Shown: positions 28,732 to 41,492, counted from the first letter of the stretch. The stretch: DNA of 64,000 nt from Shinella zoogloeoides (GCF_030733845.1 NZ_CP132311.1:3764501-3828500), one strand, 5' to 3'. Program-made: numbers and translations. The notes: generated from the letters alone by a model not told the origin.

Positions 28732-29346
28732 TCAAATATCGAAGAACACCGTCTCCTTCTCGCCCTGCAAATGGATGTCGAAGCGATAGGTATCGCCATC
28801 CATGGGTGCGATCAGCGTCGGCACGCGCACGCGGTGCTCGATGCGCGCCAGCACCGGATCCTCCGCATTGGCGGCCTCCTCGTCGCCGAAATACATCCGC
28901 GTGTTGAGGCCGAGATTGATGCCGCGGGCGACGACCCAGAACGAGATGTGCGGCGCCATCGGCCGGCCGTCCCGGAAGGGCACACGGCCCGGCTTGATCG
29001 TCTCGAAACGGTATTCGCCGGTCTCGCCATGGGTGGGGCAGCGACCCCAGCCTAAAAAATTCGGATCGGCGCTGCCGCGCAGCTCCGAAGGGCTGTTGTA
29101 GAGGCCGGCCGCATCCGCCTGCCAGATTTCGATCAGCGCGTCCTTCAGCGGCGTGCCGGTGCCGTCGAGCACGCGGCCGGTGATCGTGATGCGCCGGCCG
29201 AGCGTCTTGTCGCCCACCATCGTCGCGCCAAGATCGCCGCCATAGACGCCGCCTATGCCGGAGAAATTCGGCGTCAGGCCGATATGGACGTAGGGACCCG
29301 CGGTCTGCGAGGCGCTTTCCTTGAGGTAACCGAGCGGCTGGACCAT
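28732..29346 (-). CDS. pcaG: Protocatechuate 3,4-dioxygenase alpha subunit
   Basis: The non-catalytic partner of PcaH in the iron(III) intradiol dioxygenase that opens the protocatechuate ring. The 204-residue protein has the intradiol fold signature around LKDALIEIWQADAAGLYNSP and a C-terminal DGDTYRFDIHLQGE. It lacks the His-x-His iron site seen in PcaH. Its ATG overlaps the pcaH stop (TGATG), matching equimolar subunit synthesis. Confidence 0.96.
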   Translation of the reverse strand: MVQPLGYLKESASQTAGPYVHIGLTPNFSGIGGVYGGDLGATMVGDKTLGRRITITGRVLDGTGTPLKDALIEIWQADAAGLYNSPSELRGSADPNFLGWGRCPTHGETGEYRFETIKPGRVPFRDGRPMAPHISFWVVARGINLGLNTRMYFGDEEAANAEDPVLARIEHRVRVPTLIAPMDGDTYRFDIHLQGEKETVFFDI

Positions 29347-30095
29347 CAGTTGCCCTCCATCCGGTTTTCGAACAGCGTCGAGCGGCGGCCGCGCAGCACG
29401 ATGTCGAACTTGTAGGCGCGCGCATCCATGGGGATCGTGTTGCCCCAGTCGAGCGCCGCGACCAGTTGCTCGATCGCCGCCTTGTCCGGGATCGTCTGCA
29501 CGATGGGACATTTCCAGATCATCGGGTCGCCCTCGAAATACATCTGCGTGATCAGCCGCTGGGCAAAGCCGTGGCCGAAGACGGAGAAGTGGATATGCGC
29601 CGGGCGCCAGTCGTTGACGCCGTTCGACCAGGGATAGGGGCCTGGCTTGACGGTGCGGAACGCGTAGCAGCCGTCCTCGTCCGTGATGGTGCGCCCGCAG
29701 CCGCCGAAATTGGGATCGAGCGGGGCGAGGTAGCTTTCCTTCTTGTGGCGGTAGCGCCCGCCGGCATTGGCCTGCCAGAATTCGAGCAGCGCGCCCGGCA
29801 CCGGCCGCGCCCGCTCGTCCAGCACGCGCCCATGCACGATGATGCGCTCGCCGATGGCGCTTTCGCCCGCTTTCGCGAAATTGTGGATCAGGTCGTTGTC
29901 GAGTTCGCCCAGGATGGAATGGCCGAAGACCGGGCCGGTGATCTCGGAAATGGTGCCGTCGAGCGACAGCAGCGCCTTTTGCGGCGAGCGCAGCACGGAG
30001 GTCTTGTAGCCGGGGGTAAGCCCCGGCGGGTGCCAGAGCCGGTCACGGGAGAAGAAGGCGCCCGTCTCGGGCTTCTTGTTGGAAAGGTCCGTCAT
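29346..30095 (-). CDS. pcaH: Protocatechuate 3,4-dioxygenase beta subunit
   Basis: The catalytic subunit that holds the non-haem Fe(III). The 249-residue protein shows the intradiol signature [20 protein letters not shown], the tyrosines of the iron site in that region and in [18 protein letters not shown], and the two histidine ligands in [11 protein letters not shown]. It starts at ATG 30095, 7 bases after the pcaC stop. Confidence 0.97.
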   Translation of the reverse strand: MTDLSNKKPETGAFFSRDRLWHPPGLTPGYKTSVLRSPQKALLSLDGTISEITGPVFGHSILGELDNDLIHNFAKAGESAIGERIIVHGRVLDERARPVPGALLEFWQANAGGRYRHKKESYLAPLDPNFGGCGRTITDEDGCYAFRTVKPGPYPWSNGVNDWRPAHIHFSVFGHGFAQRLITQMYFEGDPMIWKCPIVQTIPDKAAIEQLVAALDWGNTIPMDARAYKFDIVLRGRRSTLFENRMEGN

Positions 30096-30102
30096 TTCTG
30101 CC

Positions 30103-30507
30103 TCAGGCCGCCTGTTCCGCGTCCAGCTCCTCGAAAACATGCTTGGCGACCTTGATCGCCCGGTTGGCCGCCGGCACGCCCGCATAGATCGCCACATGCA
30201 AGAGCGCCTCGGCGATGTCCTCGCGGCTCGCGCCGGTATTGACGGTCGCGCGCACATGCATTGCCACCTCCTCGTCATGGCCGAGCGCGGCGAGCAGCGC
30301 GATCGTCACGATGGAGCGCTCGCGCTTCGTCCAGCCGGGCCGCGACCAGACCGTGCCCCAGGCGCCCTCGGTGATCAGCTCCTGGAAGGGCTGGTCGAAA
30401 GGGGTGGCGGTGGAGGAGGCGCGGTCGACATGGCTGTCGCCGAGCACCGCCCGGCGGGTCATCATGCCCTGGCGGTAGCGGTCGGAAAAGGTATGGGCAT
30501 CAGCCAT
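30103..30507 (-). CDS. pcaC: 4-carboxymuconolactone decarboxylase
   Basis: Decarboxylates 4-carboxymuconolactone to 3-oxoadipate enol-lactone. The 134-residue protein has the small AhpD/CMD fold, with the conserved central stretch [21 protein letters not shown] and the following [17 protein letters not shown]. Its start overlaps the pcaD stop by 8 bases, so translation is probably coupled. It is a stand-alone PcaC, not fused to PcaD as in some actinobacteria. Confidence 0.96.
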   Translation of the reverse strand: MADAHTFSDRYRQGMMTRRAVLGDSHVDRASSTATPFDQPFQELITEGAWGTVWSRPGWTKRERSIVTIALLAALGHDEEVAMHVRATVNTGASREDIAEALLHVAIYAGVPAANRAIKVAKHVFEELDAEQAA

Positions 30508-31312
30508 GGGGCTCGTCTCCGGCAGGTAGGGTGGCGATGAAGGCGCGGATCATCTCGGTGAGGATTTCCGGCTGCTCGACGCAGGGAATGTGCCCGGCAT
30601 CCTTGATGACCTCGTAGCGCGCGCCGGCAATCAGCCTTGCCATGGAGAGCACGAGGTCGGGCGGCGTCGAGCCGTCCTGGTCGCCGACGACGCAGAGCGT
30701 CGGCACGGAAAGGCGCTTCGTCTCTTCGGTGAGGTCCGCATCGCGCAGCGCCGCGCAGGTCGCGGTATAGCCGACGGCGGACTGGCGCGTCAGCATGTTG
30801 CGGTAGCCGTGATAGGCGGCATTCTCCGGCCGACGGAAGGCCGGGGTGAACCAGCGCTCCATCACGGCGTCGGCAAGGCTCTCGATGCCCTTCGCCTCGA
30901 TGCTCTCGATGCGGGCGTTCCACATCTCCGTGGTGCCGATCTTGTGCGCCGTGTCGCAGAGCACGAGCCCCTTCACGAGGTCCGGGCGCTTCGATGCCAG
31001 CCCCTGCGCAATCATGCCGCCGACCGAAAGGCCGCAGATGACCGCATCCTTCACGGCGAGCCGGTCGAGCAGGGCGGCGAGGTCGAGCACATGGTCGTCG
31101 ATGGAATAGGGCACCTGGCCGAGATCGGAGAGGCCATGGCCGCGCTTGTCATAGGTTATGATCGGGAAATCGCCGGCAAGGCGCACGACGACGTCGCGCC
31201 AGATTCGGAAGTCGGTGCCGAGCGAATTGGCAAAGACGATCACCGGCCGGCCGGCCGGGCCGCCGATCAGTTGGTGATGCAGGATGACGTCGTTGACAGT
31301 TGCGAATTGCAC
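30500..31312 (-). CDS. pcaD: 3-oxoadipate enol-lactonase
   Basis: Hydrolyses 3-oxoadipate enol-lactone to 3-oxoadipate. The 270-residue alpha/beta hydrolase has FANSLGTDFRIW near the oxyanion hole, the nucleophile elbow CGLSVGGM, and the catalytic histidine in DAGHIPCVEQP. It is the first gene of the operon pcaDCHGB, transcribed from the gap shared with pcaQ. Its upstream PcaQ box lies 73-88 bases before the ATG. Confidence 0.96.
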   Translation of the reverse strand: MQFATVNDVILHHQLIGGPAGRPVIVFANSLGTDFRIWRDVVVRLAGDFPIITYDKRGHGLSDLGQVPYSIDDHVLDLAALLDRLAVKDAVICGLSVGGMIAQGLASKRPDLVKGLVLCDTAHKIGTTEMWNARIESIEAKGIESLADAVMERWFTPAFRRPENAAYHGYRNMLTRQSAVGYTATCAALRDADLTEETKRLSVPTLCVVGDQDGSTPPDLVLSMARLIAGARYEVIKDAGHIPCVEQPEILTEMIRAFIATLPAGDEPHG

Positions 31313-31360
31313 GGCTCTCTCCTCCCGTCCTTGCAGATTGATCGTTTGATCTGGTTAGGT

Positions 31361-31400
31361 AAAATGATATTTCATGCCGTTTCGTTAACTTGAGGGTTAT
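31361..31400 (-). promoter_or_regulatory. PcaQ box and promoter region between pcaD and pcaQ
   Basis: Read on the minus strand, ATAACCCTCAAGTTAA (31385-31400) matches the reported S. meliloti PcaQ consensus ATAACC-N4-GGTTAA at all but one position. TAAAATGA (31361-31368) lies 24 bases away and may mark the -10 region on the minus strand. LysR activators usually bind such a box to control both the operon and themselves. Confidence 0.8.
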
Positions 31401-31408
31401 GAAAAGCC

Positions 31409-32332
31409 GTGATCGACAGCCGTATCAAGTTCCGCCATCTGCAAACCTTTGTCGAGGTGGCGCGCCAGAAGAGCGTGATGAAGGCGGCCGAGCTGCTGCA
31501 TGTCAGCCAGCCGGCCGTGACCAAGACGATCCGCGAACTGGAGGAGGTACTGGGCGTCGCCGTCTTCGAGCGCGACGGCCGCGGCATCAGGATTACTCGC
31601 TACGGCGAGGTGTTCCTGAAACATGCCGGCGCGACGCTGACGGCGCTGCGCCAGGGTTTCGATTCCATCTCGCAGGCGCTCTCCGGCGATGCCCCGCCGA
31701 TCCGCATCGGCGCCCTGCCGACCGTTTCCACGCGCATCATGCCGAGGGCGATGATGCTGTTTCTGCAAGAGGGCACCGGCGCGCGGATCAAGATCGTCAC
31801 CGGGGAAAATGCCGTGCTGCTGGAGCAGCTGCGCGTCGGCGACCTCGACCTCGTCGTCGGGCGCCTCGCCGCGCCGGAGAAGATGGCGGGCTTCTCCTTC
31901 GAGCATCTCTATTCGGAAAAGGTCGTCTTCTGCGTGCGCGCCGGCCATCCGCTGCTCTCTGGCGGCTCGGCCTTTGCCGGGCTCGACGCCTATCCCGTGC
32001 TGATGCCGACGCGCGCCTCGATCATCCGCCCCTTCGTCGAGCGCTTCCTGATCACCAACGGCATTGCCGGCCTGCCGAACCAGATCGAGACCGTCTCCGA
32101 CGCGTTCGGCCGCGCCTTCGTGCGCGAAAGCGATGCGATCTGGATCATCTCCGAAGGGGTCGTCGCGGCTGACATCATGGAGGGTAAGCTCGCCGCGCTT
32201 CCGGTCGATACGGGTGAGACGAAAGGCCCGGTCGGCCTCACCATGCGCACCGACGCCGTGCCCTCCATGCCGCTCGCCATCCTCATGCAGACGATCCGCG
32301 AGGTGGCCGGCAAGGTGTCTCCGGCGGCTTGA
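31409..32332 (+). CDS. pcaQ: LysR-type regulator of the pca operon, PcaQ
   Basis: A 307-residue LysR regulator. The N-terminal helix-turn-helix is KFRHLQTFVEVARQKSVMKA and AELLHVSQPAVTKTIRELEE, the PcaQ/GalR-like form that keeps a KS residue pair. The C-terminal effector-binding domain follows from about residue 95. In rhizobia PcaQ activates pcaDCHGB with carboxymuconolactone-type inducers. The start is GTG at 31409; the divergent position next to pcaD and the PcaQ box support the assignment. Confidence 0.92.
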   Translation: MIDSRIKFRHLQTFVEVARQKSVMKAAELLHVSQPAVTKTIRELEEVLGVAVFERDGRGIRITRYGEVFLKHAGATLTALRQGFDSISQALSGDAPPIRIGALPTVSTRIMPRAMMLFLQEGTGARIKIVTGENAVLLEQLRVGDLDLVVGRLAAPEKMAGFSFEHLYSEKVVFCVRAGHPLLSGGSAFAGLDAYPVLMPTRASIIRPFVERFLITNGIAGLPNQIETVSDAFGRAFVRESDAIWIISEGVVAADIMEGKLAALPVDTGETKGPVGLTMRTDAVPSMPLAILMQTIREVAGKVSPAA

Positions 32333-32362
32333 GTGCCGCCGGTCCTTTCGCTACGACAGGCC

Positions 32363-36033
<3,671 letters not shown>

Positions 36034-36093
36034 GGCGGCCTCCTGTTGCGGCGCAAAAGGTGGGGCTGCGACCTGCCGTCTGTCAAGGATCGC

Positions 36094-36849
36094 TCAGGCG
36101 AGCAGCGACCGCAGCGCCGCCTGCACCGCGCGCATTTCTGGCAGGTAGCGCGCCACCATCTCCTCGGCCGCCGCATGGGCGGCCGGCGCGCCGATATTGA
36201 GCGCGGCGACCACCCGGCCGCGCGCATTCTCCAGGGGAACGGCGATGGAGCGCAGGCCGATTTCCAGCTCCTGGTCGATCAGCGCATAACCCTGCCGGCG
36301 CACCTCACAAAACTCCGCCATCAGGGCCTCCGGGTCGGTCTTGGTGAAGGGCGTGTTGGCCTTGCGGTCTGAGGCTTCGACAATGGCGCGCGCCTCGGCT
36401 TCCGGCAGGGCCGCCAGCAGCACGCGGCCCATCGAGGCGCAATAGGCGGGCAGGCGCGAGCCGGGCATCAGGCTGATCGACATGACGCGTTTCTGCGCAG
36501 CGCGCGCCACATAGACGATCTCCGTCCCGTCGAGCACGGAAACCGACGCGCTTTGCCCGACCGTTTCGGAAAGCTGGTCGAGATAGGGTTGCACCACCAG
36601 CGGCAGGGGCGTTGCCGAGAGATAGGCGTGACCAAGCCTGAGGATCCTCGGCGTCAGCTCGAAGAACTTCCCATCATAGGCGGCATAGCCGAGTTCGGCG
36701 AGTGTCAGCAGGCAGCGCCGCGCCGTCGCCCGGTCGAGGCCGGTTTCTTTCGAGACATCGGTGATGGTGAGGCGCGGCTTCGTCTCACCGAACGCCTCGA
36801 TGACCTTCAGCCCCTTGGCGAACCCGCCGATGAAGTCCGTTTCGCGCAT
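36094..36849 (-). CDS. pcaR: IclR-family regulator of pcaIJF, PcaR
   Basis: A 251-residue IclR protein with an N-terminal winged helix (LTITDVSKETGLDRATARRC, then LLTLAELGYAAYDGKFFELT) and a C-terminal GAF-like effector domain. The sequence is of the PcaR/PcaU/PobR subgroup (PRILRLGHAYLSATPLP). In this subgroup the inducer is beta-ketoadipate and the target is pcaIJF. It is divergent from pcaI, with a PcaR-like box between. ATG 36849 is preceded by the GGAGAGGGATG ribosome binding site. Confidence 0.92.
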   Translation of the reverse strand: MRETDFIGGFAKGLKVIEAFGETKPRLTITDVSKETGLDRATARRCLLTLAELGYAAYDGKFFELTPRILRLGHAYLSATPLPLVVQPYLDQLSETVGQSASVSVLDGTEIVYVARAAQKRVMSISLMPGSRLPAYCASMGRVLLAALPEAEARAIVEASDRKANTPFTKTDPEALMAEFCEVRRQGYALIDQELEIGLRSIAVPLENARGRVVAALNIGAPAAHAAAEEMVARYLPEMRAVQAALRSLLA

Positions 36850-36875
36850 GCATCCCTCTCCAGCTCGCGGTGCAT

Positions 36876-36914
36876 TTTGTGCGAATATTGAACAAAAGTC
36901 AAATAACGCACAAA
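36876..36914. promoter_or_regulatory. PcaR-like box between pcaR and pcaI
   Basis: On the minus strand, GTTCAATATTCGCAC (36879-36893) matches 13 of 15 bases of the P. putida PcaR box GTTCGATAATCGCAC as I recall it. A second half-site CGCACAAA (36907-36914) forms an inverted pair with TTTGTGCG (36876-36883). The site lies 60-95 bases before pcaI. Confidence 0.7.
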
Positions 36915-36972
36915 CAGGATTGCCGCTTTCCCCCTTCGGATTTACCTCTAGGCCGACAACGGGAGATTTTGC

Positions 36973-37680
36973 ATGGACAAGACCATCGAAAGCCTGGAGG
37001 CGGCCGTCTCCGGCATTGGAGACGGCGCGACGGTGATGATCGGCGGTTTCGGCGGCTCCGGCGCGCCGATCGAGCTGATCCACGCCCTGATCGACAAGGG
37101 TCCGAAGGACCTCACCGTCATCAACAACAATGCCGGCAACGGCCGCATCGGCATCGCCGCGATGATCGATGCCGGCATGGTCAGGAAGATGATCTGCTCC
37201 TTCCCACGCTCCACCGATCCGCGCGCCTTCACCGATCGCTACCTCGCCGGCGAGATCGAGCTGGAGCTGGTGCCGCAGGGCACGCTCGCCGAACGCATCC
37301 GCGCCGGCGGCGCCGGCATCCCGGCCTTCTACACGCCGACGAGTTTCGGCACGGAACTGGCGAAGGGAAAGCCGACGGCCGAATTCGACGGCCGCATGTA
37401 TGTGCAGGAGCGCTGGCTGAAGGCGGATTTCGCGCTGATCAAGGCTGAAAAGGCCGATACGCATGGCAACCTCACCTACAACAAGGCGGCCCGCAATTTC
37501 GGCCCGCTGATGTGCATGGCGGCGACGAAGACCATCGTGCAGGTTTCGAAACTGGTGCAGCCGGGCGGCATCGACCCGGAACACGTCGTCACCCCCGGCA
37601 TCTTCGTCGACGGCGTCGTGGAAGTCGCGGACGCAAGGCAGGAAGAAGATCTCATCCGCGCAGGAGTGGTTTACGCATGA
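36973..37680 (+). CDS. pcaI: 3-oxoadipate CoA-transferase subunit A
   Basis: Transfers CoA from succinyl-CoA to 3-oxoadipate, together with PcaJ. The 235-residue alpha subunit carries the CoA-transferase signature GATVMIGGFGGSGAPIELI near residues 16-34 and LTVINNNAGNG. It has the expected length. The gene ends in ATGA overlapping pcaJ. CoA transfer is the penultimate step of the pathway. Confidence 0.96.
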   Translation: MDKTIESLEAAVSGIGDGATVMIGGFGGSGAPIELIHALIDKGPKDLTVINNNAGNGRIGIAAMIDAGMVRKMICSFPRSTDPRAFTDRYLAGEIELELVPQGTLAERIRAGGAGIPAFYTPTSFGTELAKGKPTAEFDGRMYVQERWLKADFALIKAEKADTHGNLTYNKAARNFGPLMCMAATKTIVQVSKLVQPGGIDPEHVVTPGIFVDGVVEVADARQEEDLIRAGVVYA

Positions 37681-38372
37681 CCGTCGAACTGGACACCCGC
37701 GAAGACATCAAACTCTCCAACGGCCAGATCGCCTGGCGCGCGGCGCAGGACATCGCCGACGGCGCCTATGTGAACCTCGGTATCGGCTTTCCGGAAATGG
37801 TCGCGCGCTACCAGCCGGAGGGACGCGAGGCGATCTTCCACACGGAAAACGGCATTCTGGATTTCGGCGAGGCGCCGCCGGAAGGCGAGGAGGACTGGGA
37901 CCTGATCAATGCCGGCAAGAAGGCCGTGACGCTGAAGCCGGGTTCTGCCTTCTTCCACCATGCCGACAGCTTCGCCATGGTGCGCGGCGGCCATCTCGAT
38001 GTGGCGATCCTCGGCGCCTATCAGGTGGCCGAGAACGGCGACCTTGCCAACTGGCGTGTCGGCTCCAAGGGCGTGCCGGCCGTCGGCGGGGCGATGGACC
38101 TCGTGCATGGCGCCAAACAGGTGGTCGTCATCACCGAGCACGTCACCAAGAAGGGCGAGCCGAAGCTTGTCGAGTGCTGCACCTTCCCGCTGACCGGCGT
38201 CGGCTGCATCACGCGCATCTACACCAGCCATGCCGTCATCGACGTTGCCAACGGCCGCTTCGTTCTGCGCGAGAAGCTGCCGGGTATGACGATCGAGGAA
38301 TTGCAGGCGATGACCGGTGCGAAGCTGCATGTCGAAGGCCCCGTCGCCGATCTCGTCGTGCCGGAACTTTAG
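37677..38372 (+). CDS. pcaJ: 3-oxoadipate CoA-transferase subunit B
   Basis: The beta subunit of the CoA-transferase, 231 residues. The catalytic glutamate lies in HTENGILDFGEAP, equivalent to the SENG motif of the family. VNLGIGFPEMVARY is the second conserved segment. ATG 37677 overlaps the pcaI stop as ATGA. pcaF follows after 8 bases, so pcaIJF form one operon. Confidence 0.97.
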   Translation: MTVELDTREDIKLSNGQIAWRAAQDIADGAYVNLGIGFPEMVARYQPEGREAIFHTENGILDFGEAPPEGEEDWDLINAGKKAVTLKPGSAFFHHADSFAMVRGGHLDVAILGAYQVAENGDLANWRVGSKGVPAVGGAMDLVHGAKQVVVITEHVTKKGEPKLVECCTFPLTGVGCITRIYTSHAVIDVANGRFVLREKLPGMTIEELQAMTGAKLHVEGPVADLVVPEL

Positions 38373-38380
38373 AGGCCCCC

Positions 38381-39586
38381 ATGTCCGAAGCCTATATCTG
38401 CGACTATATCCGCACGCCCATCGGCCGCTTCGGCGGGGCGCTTTCCTCCGTTCGCGCCGACGATCTCGGCGCAATCCCGCTGAAAGCGCTGATGGCGCGC
38501 AACGCCGGCATCGATTGGGAAGCGGTCGACGACGTCATCTTCGGCTGCGCCAACCAGGCGGGCGAGGACAATCGCAATGTCGCCCGCATGTCCTCGCTGC
38601 TCGCTGGTCTTCCCGTCTCGGTGTCGGGCACGACGATCAACCGTCTCTGCGGTTCCGGCATGGACGCCGTCATCGCCGCTGCCCGCGCCATCAAGGCCGG
38701 CGAGGCGGAATTGTTGATCGCCGGCGGCGTCGAAAGCATGAGCCGCGCACCTTTCGTTATGCCGAAGGCGGAGACGGCCTTCTCCCGCAATGCCGAGATC
38801 TACGACACCACCATCGGCTGGCGCTTCATAAATCCGCTGATGAAGAAGCAATATGGCGTCGATTCCATGCCGGAGACCGGCGAGAATGTCGCCGAAGATT
38901 TTTCCGTCTCGCGCGAGGATCAGGACGCCTTCGCCGTTCGCTCGCAGGCGAAAGCCGCCGCGGCGCAGGCGAACGGCCGGTTGGCGAAGGAGATCACGCC
39001 CGTCACCATTCCGCAAAGGAAGGGCGACCCGGTCGTGGTTGAGAAGGACGAGCATCCGCGCGCAACGACCATCGAAGCGCTCGCCAAGCTCGGCACGCCC
39101 TTCCGCAAGGAGGGCGGCACGGTGACGGCCGGCAATGCCTCCGGTGTCAACGACGGCGCGGCGGCGCTGGTCATCGCCTCGGAGGCGGCGGTGAAGAAAT
39201 ACGGCCTCACCCCCATCGCCCGCATCCTCGGCGGCGCCATGGCCGGCGTTCCGCCACGCATCATGGGCATCGGCCCCGTCGCGGCAACGCAGCGCCTGTG
39301 CGCCCGGCTCGGCCTGACGGCGGCCGATTTCGATGTGATCGAGCTCAATGAAGCTTTCGCCTCGCAGGGCCTGGCGACGCTGCGTGAACTCGGCATCGCC
39401 GAGGGCGCGGAGCACGTCAATCCGAACGGCGGCGCCATCGCACTCGGCCACCCCCTCGGCATGTCGGGCGCGCGCATCACCGGCACGGCGGCGCTGGAAT
39501 TGCAGCTCACCGGCAAGAGGCGCTCGCTCTCGACCATGTGCATCGGCGTCGGGCAGGGTATTGCCGTTGCGCTCGAGAGGGTCTGA
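38381..39586 (+). CDS. pcaF: 3-oxoadipyl-CoA thiolase
   Basis: Cleaves 3-oxoadipyl-CoA to succinyl-CoA and acetyl-CoA, the last step of the pathway. The 401-residue thiolase has the nucleophile Cys90 in TTINRLCGSGMDAV, the histidine in GGAIALGHPLGMSGARI, and the second cysteine in TMCIGVGQGIAV. The degradation genes in this window make a complete route from 4-hydroxybenzoate. Confidence 0.97.
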   Translation: MSEAYICDYIRTPIGRFGGALSSVRADDLGAIPLKALMARNAGIDWEAVDDVIFGCANQAGEDNRNVARMSSLLAGLPVSVSGTTINRLCGSGMDAVIAAARAIKAGEAELLIAGGVESMSRAPFVMPKAETAFSRNAEIYDTTIGWRFINPLMKKQYGVDSMPETGENVAEDFSVSREDQDAFAVRSQAKAAAAQANGRLAKEITPVTIPQRKGDPVVVEKDEHPRATTIEALAKLGTPFRKEGGTVTAGNASGVNDGAAALVIASEAAVKKYGLTPIARILGGAMAGVPPRIMGIGPVAATQRLCARLGLTAADFDVIELNEAFASQGLATLRELGIAEGAEHVNPNGGAIALGHPLGMSGARITGTAALELQLTGKRRSLSTMCIGVGQGIAVALERV

Positions 39587-39597
39587 GCATTGCTCCC

Positions 39598-39619
39598 CGG
39601 GCGGTTGACAAGCCGCCCG
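39598..39619 (+). terminator. Possible terminator of pcaIJF
   Basis: CGGGCGG (39598-39604) pairs with CCGCCCG (39613-39619). The following ACATTT gives only a weak T-run. It lies 11 bases after the pcaF stop. Confidence 0.5.
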
Positions 39620-39669
39620 ACATTTCGCACCCATGCAGGCCGAGATCATCGCATTATCGACGGCCCGCC

Positions 39670-40143
39670 ATGTCCAAGACCACCCGCGCCACCCAGGCCC
39701 TCGCAAAGGCCGGCGTTTCTTTCACCGTCCATACCTACGACTACGACCCGACCGCCGACCGCGTCGGCATCCAGGCCGCCGAGGCGCTTGGGGAGAATCC
39801 GGCGCGGGTGCTGAAAACGCTGATGGCGGAAGTGGACGGCAAGCCGGTCTGCGTCATCGTGCCGTCGGACCGCGAGGTCAGCATGAAGAAGCTGGCAGGT
39901 GCTTTCAAGGGCAAGTCCGCCAATATGATGAAGCCGGCGGATGCCGAGCGGCTGACCGGCTTCGTCGTCGGCGGCATCAGCCCCTTCGGCCAGAAGAAAC
40001 AAGTGCCGACCGCCATTGAGGAACAGGCGCTGGCGCATGACGCCGTCTACATGAATGGCGGCCAGCGCGGGCTTCAGGTGCGGCTTTCCCCGCGCGACGT
40101 GGTGACGGCGCTGAAGGCGATTGCCGCGCCCGTCGTCGCCTGA
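39670..40143 (+). CDS. ybaK: Cys-tRNA(Pro) deacylase YbaK
   Basis: A 157-residue trans-editing enzyme that removes Cys mischarged on tRNA-Pro. The YbaK/ProRS-like pattern is visible: HTYDYDPTADRVGIQAAEAL, ARVLKTLMAEVDGKPVCVIVP with the catalytic lysine, MKKLAGAFKGKSANMM, and GGISPFGQKKQVPT. ATG 39670 starts the conserved region; the longer in-frame sequence upstream overlaps pcaF and is not YbaK-like. Confidence 0.93.
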   Translation: MSKTTRATQALAKAGVSFTVHTYDYDPTADRVGIQAAEALGENPARVLKTLMAEVDGKPVCVIVPSDREVSMKKLAGAFKGKSANMMKPADAERLTGFVVGGISPFGQKKQVPTAIEEQALAHDAVYMNGGQRGLQVRLSPRDVVTALKAIAAPVVA

Positions 40144-40206
40144 CCTTCTCATCGCCGCTTCGGCGCACTAAGTTTCCCTCATCGATTTCAGAAAGACAGG
40201 CATATC

Positions 40207-41442
40207 ATGACCACTCCCGTTGATCCCCAGAAGCTCGAAAAACTCGCCGAGGTCGCCGTGCGCGTCGGCCTCCAGCTCCAGAAGGGGCAGGATCTCGTGA
40301 TGACCGCGCCGATCGCCGCGCTGCCGCTCGTGCGCCTCATCACCAAGCATGCCTATATGGCCGGCGCCGGCCTCGTCAGCACCTTCTATGCCGACGAGGA
40401 GGCGACGCTCGCCCGCTACCGCCACGCGCCGGACGAAAGCTTCGACCGCGCGACGGACTGGCTCTGCGAGGGCATGGCCAAGGCCTATGCCAACGGCGCC
40501 GCGCGCCTTGCCATTGCCGGCGACAACCCGATGCTGCTGTCGGCCGAGGACCCGGCCAAGGTCGCCCGCGCCAACAAGGCCAATTCCACCGCCTACAAGC
40601 CGGCGCTGGAGAAGATCGCCAATTTCGACATCAACTGGAACATCGTCTCCTACCCCAATCCCTCCTGGGCAAGGCAGGTCTTCCCTGATGACCCGGAGAA
40701 CGTCGCGGTCGAGAAGCTCGCCAATGCCATCTTCGCCGCCTCGCGCGTCGATGTTGCCGATCCGGTCGGTGCCTGGGCGGCGCACAATGCCAATCTCGCC
40801 AAGCGCTCGGCCTGGCTGAACGGCCAGCGCTTCGCCGCCCTCCATTTCAAGGGGCCTGGCACGGACCTCACGGTCGGCCTTGCCGACGGCCACGAATGGC
40901 ACGGCGGTGCGTCCACGGCGAAAAACGGCATCACGTGCAATCCGAACATCCCGACGGAAGAGGTCTTCACCACGCCGCACGCGCTGCGCGTCGAGGGCCA
41001 TGTCTCGTCCACCAAGCCGCTCTCCCACCAGGGCACGCTGATCGACGACATCCAGGTGCGTTTCGAGGGTGGCCGCATCGTCGAGGCGAAGGCGTCGAAG
41101 GGTGAGGCGGTGCTGAACAAGGTGCTGGACACGGACGAGGGTGCGCGCCGGCTCGGCGAAGTGGCGCTGGTGCCGCATTCCTCGCCCATCTCCGCGAGCG
41201 GCATCCTGTTCTACAATACCCTGTTCGACGAGAACGCCTCCTGCCACATCGCGCTCGGCCAGTGCTATTCCAAGTGCTTCCTCGACGGCGCGAGCTTGTC
41301 GCCGGAACAGATCCGCGCCCAGGGCGGCAATGAAAGCCTCATCCACATCGACTGGATGATCGGCTCCGACAAGGTGGACATCGACGGCATCCGCGCCGAT
41401 GGAAGCCGCGCGCCGGTGATGCGCGCGGGCGAATGGGCGTAG
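40207..41442 (+). CDS. M29-family aminopeptidase
   Basis: A 411-residue cocatalytic metallo-aminopeptidase (AmpS/PepS, thermophilic M29 type). Conserved metal and active-site stretches are visible: PNIPTEEVFTTP with two adjacent glutamates, ARRLGEVALVP, FYNTLFDENASCHIALG, and IDWMIGSDKVDIDGI. It trims N-terminal residues from cytosolic peptides. The ATG follows AAAGACAGGCATATC. The last codons run up to a terminator shared with the next convergent gene. Confidence 0.94.
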   Translation: MTTPVDPQKLEKLAEVAVRVGLQLQKGQDLVMTAPIAALPLVRLITKHAYMAGAGLVSTFYADEEATLARYRHAPDESFDRATDWLCEGMAKAYANGAARLAIAGDNPMLLSAEDPAKVARANKANSTAYKPALEKIANFDINWNIVSYPNPSWARQVFPDDPENVAVEKLANAIFAASRVDVADPVGAWAAHNANLAKRSAWLNGQRFAALHFKGPGTDLTVGLADGHEWHGGASTAKNGITCNPNIPTEEVFTTPHALRVEGHVSSTKPLSHQGTLIDDIQVRFEGGRIVEAKASKGEAVLNKVLDTDEGARRLGEVALVPHSSPISASGILFYNTLFDENASCHIALGQCYSKCFLDGASLSPEQIRAQGGNESLIHIDWMIGSDKVDIDGIRADGSRAPVMRAGEWA

Positions 41443-41464
41443 TAATCGGCATGTGAAAACGACG

Positions 41465-41490
41465 GGCCGGCATCCATGGATGCCGGCCTT
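41465..41490. terminator. Bidirectional terminator, 24-bp palindrome
   Basis: A perfect palindrome with arms GGCCGGCATCCA / TGGATGCCGGCC (41465-41488) followed by TTTG. It lies between the convergent M29 aminopeptidase and EamA genes; the EamA stop begins 5 bases later. Confidence 0.75.
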
Positions 41491-41492
41491 TG

